Below are positions 37,801 to 46,356 of a DNA stretch of 64,000 nt, piece after piece. The position numbers and the translations under genes were made by a program. Numbering within the stretch: the first letter of the stretch is position 1; every line of letters starts with the position of its first letter. The DNA lies in contig NZ_SCNL01000004.1 in assembly GCF_005502745.1 (NCBI RefSeq), forward strand, positions 1 through 64,000. The letters run 5' to 3'. The DNA comes from Sphingomonas sp. 3P27F8. GTDB taxonomy: Bacteria > Pseudomonadota > Alphaproteobacteria > Sphingomonadales > Sphingomonadaceae. The notes below the pieces were generated by a model that did not search any database, was not told where the DNA came from, and saw only the letters and a program-made list of their open reading frames with translations.

Positions 37801-40452
37801 ATGGGTAAACATCGCAGAGCCGCCATACAGAATAACTCCCCCGCCTCGCCCTCGCTGGCCGATGCCCTTGGCCTCGCGGCCACGCCAGATCCGTTGATCG
37901 ATGGCGCCCGCACCGCCAGCCTGGAGGAAACGCGCGCAATCTGGCCCGTAACGATCGCGGTGCTCGTGTTCGGGCCACTCGCCGTGCTCGGGCGCGGCGT
38001 CTTCGAGCGTGGCAACGAAAGCTTCTTCATCGATTACGGCGGTCTAGCAGCGCTGTTTGGCGCACTGATCTGGCTGGTTCTCGCATTCCCGCGAATCGAC
38101 TCGCAGCCGCCCCATCGGCGGATTGCCGCGGTATCGATATTGTCCGCCGCGCTCGCCGTGATGCTCTCGCTCTTGCTTGATGGCGCATCGGCACTTCCGG
38201 CACCGGAATTGCGGGTTTCCGGGTTTGTCGCGGTGTTCGGCGGCATCATCGCCGCGGCCGTGTCGCTTCACGCGATCCGCGCTGCCAGCATCGCCTTCGC
38301 CACCGCGCTTGCGGCAATGGTTCTGGTTACAGCTGGCCCCGGCTTCGATTTCGCGATAGCCGCGCTGCTGGCCAGCATCTTCGCAACGGGCCTGATCCGC
38401 GTCGCCTGGCGAGACATCACGATGCAGGCGGATCGCGCGAGCGAACATGAAGCGAGCCGGCTCGCCGTGCGGCTGGTCGACGAGTTCGAGGCGCAGGGCA
38501 CGGGCTGGTTCTGGCAGACCGATCGCGCCGGAAACGTCACCTACATCACCGGCAAGGTGGCGACCGAACTGAACCGCATGGGTGTCTCGCCAATCGGGAC
38601 ACGGCTCGTGAATATTTTCCGGGTCGATTCGGAACTGATTGACACCGAGCGCACGCTTACCTTCCATCTCTCTTCACGCACCAGTTTCTCGGACTATTCG
38701 GTGCGCCCCGCGTTCGACGGGACGGTAGATCGCTGGTGGTCTATCTCCGGAAGGCCGATCCTGGACGATCTGGGCTGCTTTCAGGGTTTCATCGGCTCCG
38801 GCTCTGACCTGACGGAGAAGCGTCGCGCCGAAGCGGAGATTACCCGGCTCGCGCTGTTCGACAGCCTGACCGGGCTTGCGAACCGGCAACGCATGCGGCT
38901 TTCGCTCGAAAAGACGCTGATTTCACGACGTAATGCGTCGTCGCTCACCGGTCTGTTCCTGCTCGATCTCGATCGTTTCAAGGCGGTGAACGATACGCTC
39001 GGGCATCAGGTCGGCGACGAATTGCTCAAGCAGGTGGCGCAGCGATTGCAACGCACCGTGGGGGATTCCGGGCTGGTCGGCCGTCTCGGCGGCGATGAGT
39101 TTGAGGTCGTGTTGCCGCGCGATGCCGATCGGACACGCCTCGGCGAGATCGCGCAGGACATCATCACTGCGCTTTCGGCGCCGTACATCATCGGCGGCAC
39201 GACGCTCTCGATCGGCTGCTCCGTCGGAATCGCGATCGCGCCCGAGCATGGCGAGGATGCGGAAACGCTCGTTCGCAACGCCGATCTCGCGCTCTATGCC
39301 GCCAAAGCCGACGGGCGCGGCGTGCATCGTTTCTATCGCCCGGAATTGCTGGCGGGCGCGCAGAACCGGCGGCGACTGGAAGACGACCTGCGCCTCGCGC
39401 TCGCGGGAGACGAGTTCCACCTCACCTATCAGCCGGTGGTTTCCACCGCCAACGAACGCATCGTCGGCTATGAGGCGCTGCTGCGCTGGGATCACCCCTC
39501 GCGCGGGCCGATCAGCCCGGCGGAATTCGTGCCGGTCGCCGAGGAATGCGGGTTGATCGAGCAGATAGGTGAATGGGTGTTGCGCACCGCCTGCGCCGAA
39601 GCCGCGAACTGGCCGGATCATGTGCGAGTCGCGGTCAACGTATCGCCGCTGCAATTCGCCAATCCGGTGCTGCCCGCGATCGTCACCAACGCCATCGCCG
39701 GATCGGGCATCGCGCCGCAGCGGCTGGAACTGGAAATCACCGAGGGAGTGTTCCTCAACGAGGATGCATCTTCTGAACTGATGTTCCGCGCGCTGAAGGG
39801 TATCGGCGTCCGGCTTGCGCTCGATGATTTCGGAACCGGCTATTCGAGCCTCGGCTATCTGAAGAAGGCGCCGTTCGACAAGATCAAGATCGACCAGAGC
39901 TTCGTGCGCGGGGCGATCCAGCCGGGCAACCGCAATGCGGCGATCATCAAGGCGATCGTGTCTCTGGCCGATACGCTTGGGATGGAAACCACCGCAGAAG
40001 GCGTGGAGCAGCAGGACGAGATCGGCATGATCCGCGATCTCGGGTGCAGCCACATTCAGGGCTTCGTCTATGGCCGGCCGGCGCGCGCCGCCGACGTAAT
40101 CGAACAGTTACGCGCCGATGCCGGCAATGCCACGCCGATCGGCCACCGGATCAGCCGCGCTCCGCGCGCATCGGTTCTCCGCACCGCGCGGCTGGAGGTG
40201 GGCGACGAAACGGGCGATATCCGCATCCGCAACATCTCAGCGGGCGGCGCACTGATCGACGGCGTCGATTTCCCGGAGGAAGCGGTTGGGGCGGACGTGC
40301 TGATCGAACTGATCGAGAATCAGCTTTTCCCCGCGACGATCCGCTGGACGAACGATGGCCGCGCTGGACTGCAATTCGCGGAGGCATTCGATGTCGATCG
40401 GTTCGCCCACGCGAGCCCGGCTATCAGCGTCCGGCCGCGCAAGGTCGCCTAA
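37801..40452 (+). CDS. Membrane GGDEF-EAL protein with C-terminal PilZ domain
   Basis: 883 residues. Several membrane segments (about 48-200) precede a PAS-like region (about 225-340), a GGDEF domain with an intact GGDEF at 430-434, an EAL domain with EALLRW at 558-563, NVSPLQF, ELEITEG and DDFGTGYSS, and a PilZ domain (about 785-880, NISAGGALI). Both catalytic domains look active. The inhibitory RxxD site before GGDEF is GDSG, so product inhibition is probably absent. With PilZ, one protein could make, break and bind c-di-GMP. No clear ribosome site precedes the ATG; RbsD-like alternatives were not seen. Confidence 0.9.
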   Translation: MGKHRRAAIQNNSPASPSLADALGLAATPDPLIDGARTASLEETRAIWPVTIAVLVFGPLAVLGRGVFERGNESFFIDYGGLAALFGALIWLVLAFPRIDSQPPHRRIAAVSILSAALAVMLSLLLDGASALPAPELRVSGFVAVFGGIIAAAVSLHAIRAASIAFATALAAMVLVTAGPGFDFAIAALLASIFATGLIRVAWRDITMQADRASEHEASRLAVRLVDEFEAQGTGWFWQTDRAGNVTYITGKVATELNRMGVSPIGTRLVNIFRVDSELIDTERTLTFHLSSRTSFSDYSVRPAFDGTVDRWWSISGRPILDDLGCFQGFIGSGSDLTEKRRAEAEITRLALFDSLTGLANRQRMRLSLEKTLISRRNASSLTGLFLLDLDRFKAVNDTLGHQVGDELLKQVAQRLQRTVGDSGLVGRLGGDEFEVVLPRDADRTRLGEIAQDIITALSAPYIIGGTTLSIGCSVGIAIAPEHGEDAETLVRNADLALYAAKADGRGVHRFYRPELLAGAQNRRRLEDDLRLALAGDEFHLTYQPVVSTANERIVGYEALLRWDHPSRGPISPAEFVPVAEECGLIEQIGEWVLRTACAEAANWPDHVRVAVNVSPLQFANPVLPAIVTNAIAGSGIAPQRLELEITEGVFLNEDASSELMFRALKGIGVRLALDDFGTGYSSLGYLKKAPFDKIKIDQSFVRGAIQPGNRNAAIIKAIVSLADTLGMETTAEGVEQQDEIGMIRDLGCSHIQGFVYGRPARAADVIEQLRADAGNATPIGHRISRAPRASVLRTARLEVGDETGDIRIRNISAGGALIDGVDFPEEAVGADVLIELIENQLFPATIRWTNDGRAGLQFAEAFDVDRFAHASPAISVRPRKVA

Positions 40453-41115
40453 CGCCGTCGGCTCAGTCACGATGTTTGGAAGCGCCGAATCCATCGGCTT
40501 GGGAAAGATTATCTATATCAATGCGTTCCGATGTTTATTTCATGTGATTCTCGAATGCTCGATCACGCACGCGCAAATCGGTGTTAGCGAACGGATCGGC
40601 CGGCAGTAGCGACGCACCATCAGCGAAAAACGCGCTTCAGATGTTCGATGGTCGTCGTCGCGTCGAAGGTCACATCCTTCCGTCGATCATCACTAAATAT
40701 TTTTGCGGCCGGGCCCACTGCCATGCCGACGCGACCGGCTTCTTTCGGGCGAGCCTTCGCGACTCGAATGCGATATCCGTTTCACGGACATCGATGTTAG
40801 CCGTTCTCCAATAAGATGAAATCAGTTGGTGTTTCCGCTATCTCAACGGCGACGCGATGCTTGAATTGGTTCCTCGTCGGCACAGCATGACCGGCATGCC
40901 GGGCACCGAGAATATTTTTGTATCTCCCCTTTTCGCTTGCCTTCCGCGAAAGCGGCTTAAGTCCGCGCGTCGCGTGTAGCGTTACCCGCCGCGCGACGAA
41001 CCGTTCGTCGCACTTGCGATTTACGGGCGATTTACACTCTTGCAGCGAGCGCGCGATTCCCACAATCTGTTGGGGTTGAGTTCGGGGGCGAACCCAATCG
41101 CTGGTAGGAACTGCG
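40453..41115. other. 660-bp intergenic stretch with no supported gene
   Basis: Short open frames on both strands have no domain character and no ribosome sites. The only structure noted is a CCGC-GAAA-GCGG stem-loop at 40944-40955. It separates the GGDEF-EAL-PilZ gene from the nrdA control region and may hold an undetected small RNA or decayed sequence. Confidence 0.4.
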
Positions 41116-41134
41116 CCACAACCCTATATTGTGG
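41116..41134. promoter_or_regulatory. NrdR-box-like inverted repeat upstream of nrdA
   Basis: CCACAA (41116-41121) and TTGTGG (41129-41134) are perfect inverted arms around CCCTATA. The core CTATATTGTG fits the NrdR box, which has a central ATAT and flanking ACA/TGT. It lies 128 bp before the chosen nrdA start. NrdR represses ribonucleotide reductase genes. Confidence 0.5.
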
Positions 41135-41201
41135 CATGGCCTGTCGCGCGCTGCGAAGATGCGCACGGCCGTATTTTTTCTCCCGGCGGGCGAGGCGCCC
41201 G

Positions 41202-41215
41202 GCGTAATATAGGGT
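41202..41215. promoter_or_regulatory. Second, inverted NrdR-box-like site
   Basis: AATATAGGGT at 41206-41215 is the exact reverse complement of ACCCTATATT in the first box (41121-41130). Centres are 85 bp apart, near eight helical turns but wider than the usual three-turn spacing of paired NrdR boxes. It lies 47 bp before the nrdA start. Confidence 0.4.
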
Positions 41216-41261
41216 CCTTGATCGCTGGCGCGAGCGGACCCCGGATAAGGGAATGGCGGCG

Positions 41262-43151
41262 ATGGATTTCAGAGACTCGAGCGAGGCGAGCATGGCGAGC
41301 GAGACACTGGAAGCGACGACCGGCACCGGCGATGCGAGCGACGGTGCCGTCCGCCGCCAGCCTTATGCCCTGGAAGTCGATCATGGCCGCAACGCGCTTC
41401 TTACCGAATTCGGCAAGGATACGTTGACCGATCGTTATCTGCTGCCCGGTGAAACCTATCAGGATCTGTTCGTCCGCGTCGCCTCTGCTTATGCCGACGA
41501 TGCTGCGCACGCGCAGCGGCTGTATGACTATATTTCGAAGCTGTGGTTCATGCCGGCCACGCCGGTGCTGTCGAACGGCGGCACTGGCCGCGGGCTGCCG
41601 ATCTCCTGCTATCTCAATTCGGTGCCCGACAGCCTGAACGGCATCGTCGATACCTGGAACGAGAATGTATGGCTCGCTTCACGCGGCGGTGGGATAGGCA
41701 CCTATTGGGGCAACGTGCGCGGGATTGGCGAGCCGGTCGGGCTCAACGGCAAAACCAGCGGCATCATCCCGTTCGTCCGCGTGATGGACAGTTTGACGCT
41801 GGCCATCAGCCAGGGCTCGCTACGGCGCGGCTCGGCGGCCTGCTACCTCGACATCTCACACCCGGAGATCGAGGAGTTCCTCGAAATTCGCAAACCTTCC
41901 GGCGATTTCAACCGCAAGGCGCTGAACCTCCACCACGGCGTGCTGATCCCGGACGCCTTCATGGAGGCAGTGCGCGACGGTGACGAGTGGGAGCTGAAAT
42001 CGCCCAAGGATAATAGCGTCCGGGCGAAAGTCGATGCGCGCGCGCTGTTCCAGAAGCTGGTGGAAACCCGGCTGGCGACAGGCGAGCCATATATCGTCTT
42101 CGCCGATCACGTGAACAAGAACATGCCCAAGCATCATCGCGATCTGGGCCTGAAGGTTTCTACCTCCAACCTGTGTAGCGAGATCACGCTGCCGACGGGG
42201 CGCGACCATCTCGGCAACGATCGCACGGCGGTCTGCTGCCTGTCGTCGCTCAACCTCGAAACCTGGGACGAGTGGAAGGAAGACAAGACTTTCATCGAGG
42301 ACGTGATGCGCTTCCTCGACAACGTGCTGCAGGATTACATCGAGCGCCACGAGCCGGGCATGGAGCGGGCGGCCTATTCCGCCGGGCGCGAACGTTCGGT
42401 CGGGCTCGGCGTCATGGGCTTCCACTCCTTCCTGCAGGCGCGTGGGCTGCCGTTCGAGGGCGCGATGGCCAAGTCGTGGAACATGCGCATCTTCAAACAT
42501 ATCAAGGCGCAGGTGGACGAGGCATCGATGCAACTCGCGGTGGAGCGGGGCCCCTGCCCCGATGCCGCCGACATGGGCGTGATGGAACGTTTCTCGTGTA
42601 AAATGGCGATCGCGCCGACCGCATCGATCAGCATCATCTGCGGCGGCACCAGTGCCTGCATCGAACCGATTCCGGCGAACATCTACACGCACAAGACGCT
42701 GTCCGGGTCGTTTGTGGTCAAGAATCCATATCTCGAAAAGCTGCTGATCGATAAGGCTAAGAATGCCGATGCGGTGTGGAACTCGATCCTAGAACAAGGC
42801 GGATCGGTCCAGCATCTCGACTTCCTGACGCAGGAGGAGAAAGACTGTTTCAAGACGTCGTTCGAGATCGACCAGCGCTGGCTGCTGGAGCTGGCGGGCG
42901 ATCGTTCAGCCTATATCGATCAGGCGCAGTCGCTGAACCTGTTCATCCCTGCAGATGTGGAGAAGTGGGATCTGCTGATGCTCCACTTCCGCGCGTGGGA
43001 GCTGGGGATCAAGTCACTCTACTATCTGCGCTCCAAATCGGTGCAACGCGCCGGTTTCGCGGGCGGCGTGGAGGCGGATAACACGCTGGAGAAGCCCAAG
43101 TTCGATCTGGGCGAGACGACCGATTATGACGAGTGTCTCGCCTGTCAGTAA
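41262..43151 (+). CDS. nrdA: Class I ribonucleoside-diphosphate reductase alpha subunit
   Basis: About 629 residues. It reduces ribonucleotides to deoxyribonucleotides. Present are GGTGRGLPISCYLNS (first redox Cys), NLCSEITLP (active-site Asn, Cys, Glu), AVCCLSSLN (second redox Cys), YYLRSKS (tyrosine pair in radical transfer from the beta subunit) and the C-terminal CLAC. The tyrosine pair marks class I. No N-terminal ATP cone is visible, so activity control must be absent or lie elsewhere. AAGGGA at 41247-41252 favours the ATG at 41262 over 41253. No nrdB follows, which is unusual. Confidence 0.92.
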   Translation: MDFRDSSEASMASETLEATTGTGDASDGAVRRQPYALEVDHGRNALLTEFGKDTLTDRYLLPGETYQDLFVRVASAYADDAAHAQRLYDYISKLWFMPATPVLSNGGTGRGLPISCYLNSVPDSLNGIVDTWNENVWLASRGGGIGTYWGNVRGIGEPVGLNGKTSGIIPFVRVMDSLTLAISQGSLRRGSAACYLDISHPEIEEFLEIRKPSGDFNRKALNLHHGVLIPDAFMEAVRDGDEWELKSPKDNSVRAKVDARALFQKLVETRLATGEPYIVFADHVNKNMPKHHRDLGLKVSTSNLCSEITLPTGRDHLGNDRTAVCCLSSLNLETWDEWKEDKTFIEDVMRFLDNVLQDYIERHEPGMERAAYSAGRERSVGLGVMGFHSFLQARGLPFEGAMAKSWNMRIFKHIKAQVDEASMQLAVERGPCPDAADMGVMERFSCKMAIAPTASISIICGGTSACIEPIPANIYTHKTLSGSFVVKNPYLEKLLIDKAKNADAVWNSILEQGGSVQHLDFLTQEEKDCFKTSFEIDQRWLLELAGDRSAYIDQAQSLNLFIPADVEKWDLLMLHFRAWELGIKSLYYLRSKSVQRAGFAGGVEADNTLEKPKFDLGETTDYDECLACQ

Positions 43152-43610
43152 ACGGACACTCCTTGCAACCGTAAACATTGCCTCTTGCTGACCAAACCTC
43201 TCGGCCCGCCACGTCGAGTTCTGAGGTTCGAGAACAGGCGTAATTCAGTGTGAACTGGACGTTTCTCCTTCAGAGCGGGAATGGTGACCCGCTCTGACGG
43301 AGTAAACATGCTGCCGTTTCGGTGCGGAGCGTCAAAGGCCGGTCTGTCGGACGCGTAGGAGAGGACGTCATTGTCCTCACCGATCTTCGAAACTCTTCAG
43401 CTCCGTACCTTCACCCCAACCTCTTTGTGACGGCTGAGTATCGTCAGAAACGCAAATCGACACACCATGGAAAGGGTGCTGCGCTCGATCGACATGGCAA
43501 CACTTTGGGCTATCGGGCGACGACGCTCGTTCGACGACGGACTGAGCGCGGGCAGGCTGAAGAGCTAGGCCTTGATCGCCCTCAAGTCTTCGTCGGTGAG
43601 CGCGCTGTAA
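43152..43610. other. Intergenic scar region after nrdA, with a perfect hairpin and a tiny ORF
   Basis: No gene recognised. CAGAGCGGG (43271-43279) and CCCGCTCTG (43288-43296) form a perfect 9-bp stem without a T tract. GGAG-taaac-ATG starts a 16-codon ORF at 43308-43358 (MLPFRCGASKAGLSDA), followed by a GAGGAC/GTCCTC stem at 43361-43378. These could be a leader-peptide arrangement or coincidence. The region ends in a TonB-receptor fragment, so it is probably a junction between core genome and the organosulfur genes. Confidence 0.35.
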
Positions 43611-43745
43611 GATTCGTACGGGAATGCTGGGTATCCCGAGCGCACGATCCCCGCGAACAACACGACCGGCGTCGTCGGCTTGCCTCATTATTCCCCGTTC
43701 GGCTTCAACGGCCGCTACCTTTGCGTGCGGGCCGGACTGAACTGA
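43611..43745 (+). pseudogene. C-terminal stub of a TonB-dependent receptor
   Basis: Read from 43611 the frame gives DSYGNAGYPERTIPANN, then HYSPFGFNGRYLCVRAGLN and a stop at 43743-43745. This is the way many TonB-dependent receptors end (last beta strand, near-terminal aromatic). An in-frame TAA at 43608-43610 and the lack of receptor sequence upstream show that the rest of the gene is gone. It is a remnant on the same strand as ssuD, 98 bp before its start. Confidence 0.6.
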
Positions 43746-43773
43746 TAGGCGGCCGCCGCTTCCGCATTGATCT

Positions 43774-43827
43774 CCCATCGAGAACGTGGATAATCGCTGA
43801 AGCGCCACGAGCAGCGCGGTCGATGGG
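43774..43827 (+). promoter_or_regulatory. Foldable leader element in front of ssuD
   Basis: CCCATCGA (43774-43781) is complementary to TCGATGGG (43820-43827). Inside, CGTGG (43785-43789) pairs with CCACG (43805-43809), enclosing CGC-TGAA-GCG (43795-43804). The outer stem stops exactly where the ribosome site AAGAGGAA (43828-43834) begins, and the ATG is at 43843. It does not match SAM, SAH or cobalamin riboswitch consensus as I know them. It may regulate translation of ssuD. Confidence 0.4.
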
Positions 43828-43842
43828 AAGAGGAACGTCGGG

Positions 43843-44979
43843 ATGAGCGGCAAGGCACCGTTGGATTTCCTCTGGTTCCTGCCGTCGGCGGGCGACCAGC
43901 GCTATCTCGGGACGACGCTCGGCGCGCGGGCGGCGACGCCGGCGTATCTGCGGCAGGTCGCGATGGCGGCGGATCAGCTCGGTTTCTCGGGCGCGCTACT
44001 GCCGACGGGCGCGCATTGCCAGGACGCGTGGATCACCGCCGCCAGCATCGCGCCCGTGACCGAGCGGCTGCGGCTGCTGGTGGCGTTGCGGCCCGGGCTC
44101 ACGTTACCGGCAGAGTCGGTGCGGCAGGCGGTGGCGCTCGACCGGATCAGCAACGGTCGCGTCCTCTTGAACGTGGTGACGGGCGGCAGCACAGAGATCC
44201 TCGAGAAGGACGGCATGTTCCTCGGCCATCGCGAGCGATACGAGCAGACTGCCGAGTTCCTCGACATCTTCCGTGCGCTCGCGCGCGGCGAGAAGGTGAC
44301 GCGAGAGGGGCGCTACCTGTCGATCAGGAAGGGGCGGCTCGAGTTCCCGTTCGTCCAGACGCCGCATGCGCCGATCTGGTTCGGCGGATCGTCCGAGATC
44401 GCGCGTGAGATCGCGGCGCAGCATGTCGACGTGTACCTCGCCTGGGGCGAGCCGCCGAGCCAGCTGAAGGAGGTGATCGATGACGTTCGCGCGCGTGCCG
44501 CAGCGCGCGGGCGCACGATCCGCTTCGGCATCCGCCTCCACTTCATCGTACGCGAGACCGAGGGCGAGGCCTGGGACGCCGCCAACGATCTCATCCGCTA
44601 CGTCACCGACGAAGACATCGCGCGCTTCCAGGCGTCACTCCAGCACAGCGAATCGGTCGGGCAGCAGCGGATGCGCTCGCTCCACGGCGGCAGCCGCGCG
44701 TCGCTGGAGGTCAGCCCGAATCTCTGGGCGGGGATCGGCCTCGTGCGGACCGGCGCGGGCACCGCCTTGGTCGGCGATCCCGCGACGGTCGCCGAGCGGC
44801 TGGAGGAATATGCCGCGATCGGGATCGATACCGTGATCGGCTCGGGCTACCCCCATCTGGAGGAGGCCTATCGCGTTGCCGAGCTGCTCTTCCCGCATCT
44901 CAACCTGGTGCACGCCCCCAAGGTCGCCGAGGCGCCGACGCCGTTTCCGTTCACGACACTGCGCGAGAAGGTGGCCTAG
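43843..44979 (+). CDS. ssuD: FMNH2-dependent alkanesulfonate monooxygenase
   Basis: 378 residues, aligning in my memory along almost its whole length with E. coli Ssu[91 protein letters not shown] and [20 protein letters not shown]. It splits sulfonates to aldehyde and sulfite with reduced FMN and O2, supplying sulfur during sulfate limitation. No flavin reductase (SsuE) or SsuABC transporter is adjacent. It is followed after 5 bp by an FAD/NAD(P)-binding protein gene. Confidence 0.92.
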   Translation: MSGKAPLDFLWFLPSAGDQRYLGTTLGARAATPAYLRQVAMAADQLGFSGALLPTGAHCQDAWITAASIAPVTERLRLLVALRPGLTLPAESVRQAVALDRISNGRVLLNVVTGGSTEILEKDGMFLGHRERYEQTAEFLDIFRALARGEKVTREGRYLSIRKGRLEFPFVQTPHAPIWFGGSSEIAREIAAQHVDVYLAWGEPPSQLKEVIDDVRARAAARGRTIRFGIRLHFIVRETEGEAWDAANDLIRYVTDEDIARFQASLQHSESVGQQRMRSLHGGSRASLEVSPNLWAGIGLVRTGAGTALVGDPATVAERLEEYAAIGIDTVIGSGYPHLEEAYRVAELLFPHLNLVHAPKVAEAPTPFPFTTLREKVA

Positions 44980-44984
44980 CCGGC

Positions 44985-46343
44985 GTGCCGCTGCGTACTG
45001 AGCATGTCGCGATCGTCGGGGCAGGGTTCGCGGGCACGCTGCTCGCGATCAACCTGCTGCGGCATGGCGGTACGCGCGTCACGCTTATCGAGCGCCAGCC
45101 CGAGCGGATCGCACGGGGCGTCGCCTACGCCGCGGCGGGAGCGGAGCACCTGTTGAACGTGCGCGCCGGCAACATGAGCGCGTTCGACGACGACGCCACC
45201 CACTTTGTGCGCTGGCTCGAGCGGAACGAGTTGGGCGATGCCACCATGTTCGCGCCGCGGCGCCTCTATGGCGCCTATCTTCGCGAGCTGCTGGAAGAAA
45301 GCCTACGCGGAAGCGGTGCCGAGCTTCGGATCGTGCACGCCGAGGCGGTCGCACTTAGTCGCCGGGACGCGGGGTGCCGCCTGACGCTTGCCGACGGTGC
45401 GTCGCTCGATGCGGATGTAGTGGTCCTCGCGCCCGGCAACCTTCCGCCGCACACACCGCCAGGGATCACCGCCGAGGTTGAGTGCAGCGAGCGGTATTTC
45501 GGTGACCCATGGGCGCACAACCTCGTCGAAGGGCTGAAGGCAATCGACACCGTCGTCCTGATCGGCAGCGGGCTGACCGCGGTCGATGTGGCGCTGTCGC
45601 TGGATGCCGAGGGGTTCGCGGGCACGGTCATCGCGGTATCGCGCCGCGGTCTCCGACCGCACGTCCATGCCGCGATGCCTCCGGCTGTGGGGCTGCGCGA
45701 GAAACCGGCAGATCGCCTCTCCGATCTCGTTCGCCATGTCCGCCGCCGCGCCGACGAGATCGGCTGGCGCGGCGCGGTGGACGAGCTGCGCCCGGTGACC
45801 CAGCTTCTGTGGGGCGGCGCGGACGAGATCACGCGTGCGCGGTTCCTGCGGCACCTGCGTCCGTTCTGGGATGTGCACCGCCACCGGCTGGCACCGGCCG
45901 TCGCAACGCGCATCGGTGCCCTGGTCGGCGCGGGCAGATTGCGGATCGCGGCGGGCAAACTTGCCACGTCACGGCTCGTGCCCGAAGGCATCGAGCTTAC
46001 TTGGCGACGGCGTAGCGAGAGCGCGATCGAAACTATGACGGCGGCGCGCGTGGTGAACTGCACGGGGCCACAGGGCGACCTTATGCGATCGCCCGAGCCG
46101 CTGATCGCGAGCCTGCTCGCCGCCGGCGCGATTCAGCCAGATCCGCTGCGGATCGGTATCCATGTCGATCAGCAATCACGCGTGATCGACGCCTCGGGCT
46201 GCGCAAATGACCGGCTCTATTGCATCGGTCCGATGACGCGCGGCGCCTTCTGGGAGGTCGTTGCCGTGCCCGATCTCAGGCGACAGAACGGGGCGCTTGC
46301 GCGCCGCCTCACCCATGCGGAATGGGTGAACGCGGCGCTCTGA
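44985..46343 (+). CDS. FAD/NAD(P)-binding oxidoreductase of unknown substrate
   Basis: 452 residues from GTG at 44985. VAIVGAGFAGTLLAINLL at the N-terminus is a dinucleotide-binding fold and VVLIGSGLTAVDVALSL near residue 190 a second, as in the NAD_binding_9 / FAD-NAD(P) group. The final part (LYCIGPMTRGAFWEVVAVPDLR) is typical of that group. It lies 5 bp after ssuD, so it probably works in the same organosulfur pathway, perhaps as an oxidase or a source of reduced cofactor. It is not a recognised flavin reductase. Confidence 0.8.
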   Translation: MPLRTEHVAIVGAGFAGTLLAINLLRHGGTRVTLIERQPERIARGVAYAAAGAEHLLNVRAGNMSAFDDDATHFVRWLERNELGDATMFAPRRLYGAYLRELLEESLRGSGAELRIVHAEAVALSRRDAGCRLTLADGASLDADVVVLAPGNLPPHTPPGITAEVECSERYFGDPWAHNLVEGLKAIDTVVLIGSGLTAVDVALSLDAEGFAGTVIAVSRRGLRPHVHAAMPPAVGLREKPADRLSDLVRHVRRRADEIGWRGAVDELRPVTQLLWGGADEITRARFLRHLRPFWDVHRHRLAPAVATRIGALVGAGRLRIAAGKLATSRLVPEGIELTWRRRSESAIETMTAARVVNCTGPQGDLMRSPEPLIASLLAAGAIQPDPLRIGIHVDQQSRVIDASGCANDRLYCIGPMTRGAFWEVVAVPDLRRQNGALARRLTHAEWVNAAL

Positions 46344-46356
46344 GCGCGCGATCGCA

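Noticed and set aside
40581..41063. Short frames in the intergenic region before nrdA
   Set aside because: No ribosome sites, no similarity that I recognise, and they overlap each other on opposite strands.
43774..43827. SAM-II, SAH or cobalamin riboswitch before ssuD
   Set aside because: The conserved cores of those classes as I know them are not present; kept only as an unnamed structured leader.
43322..43853. Overlapping frames of about 160-174 codons on both strands before ssuD
   Set aside because: Neither has domain character; the only recognisable coding trace in the region is the TonB C-terminal stub in another frame.
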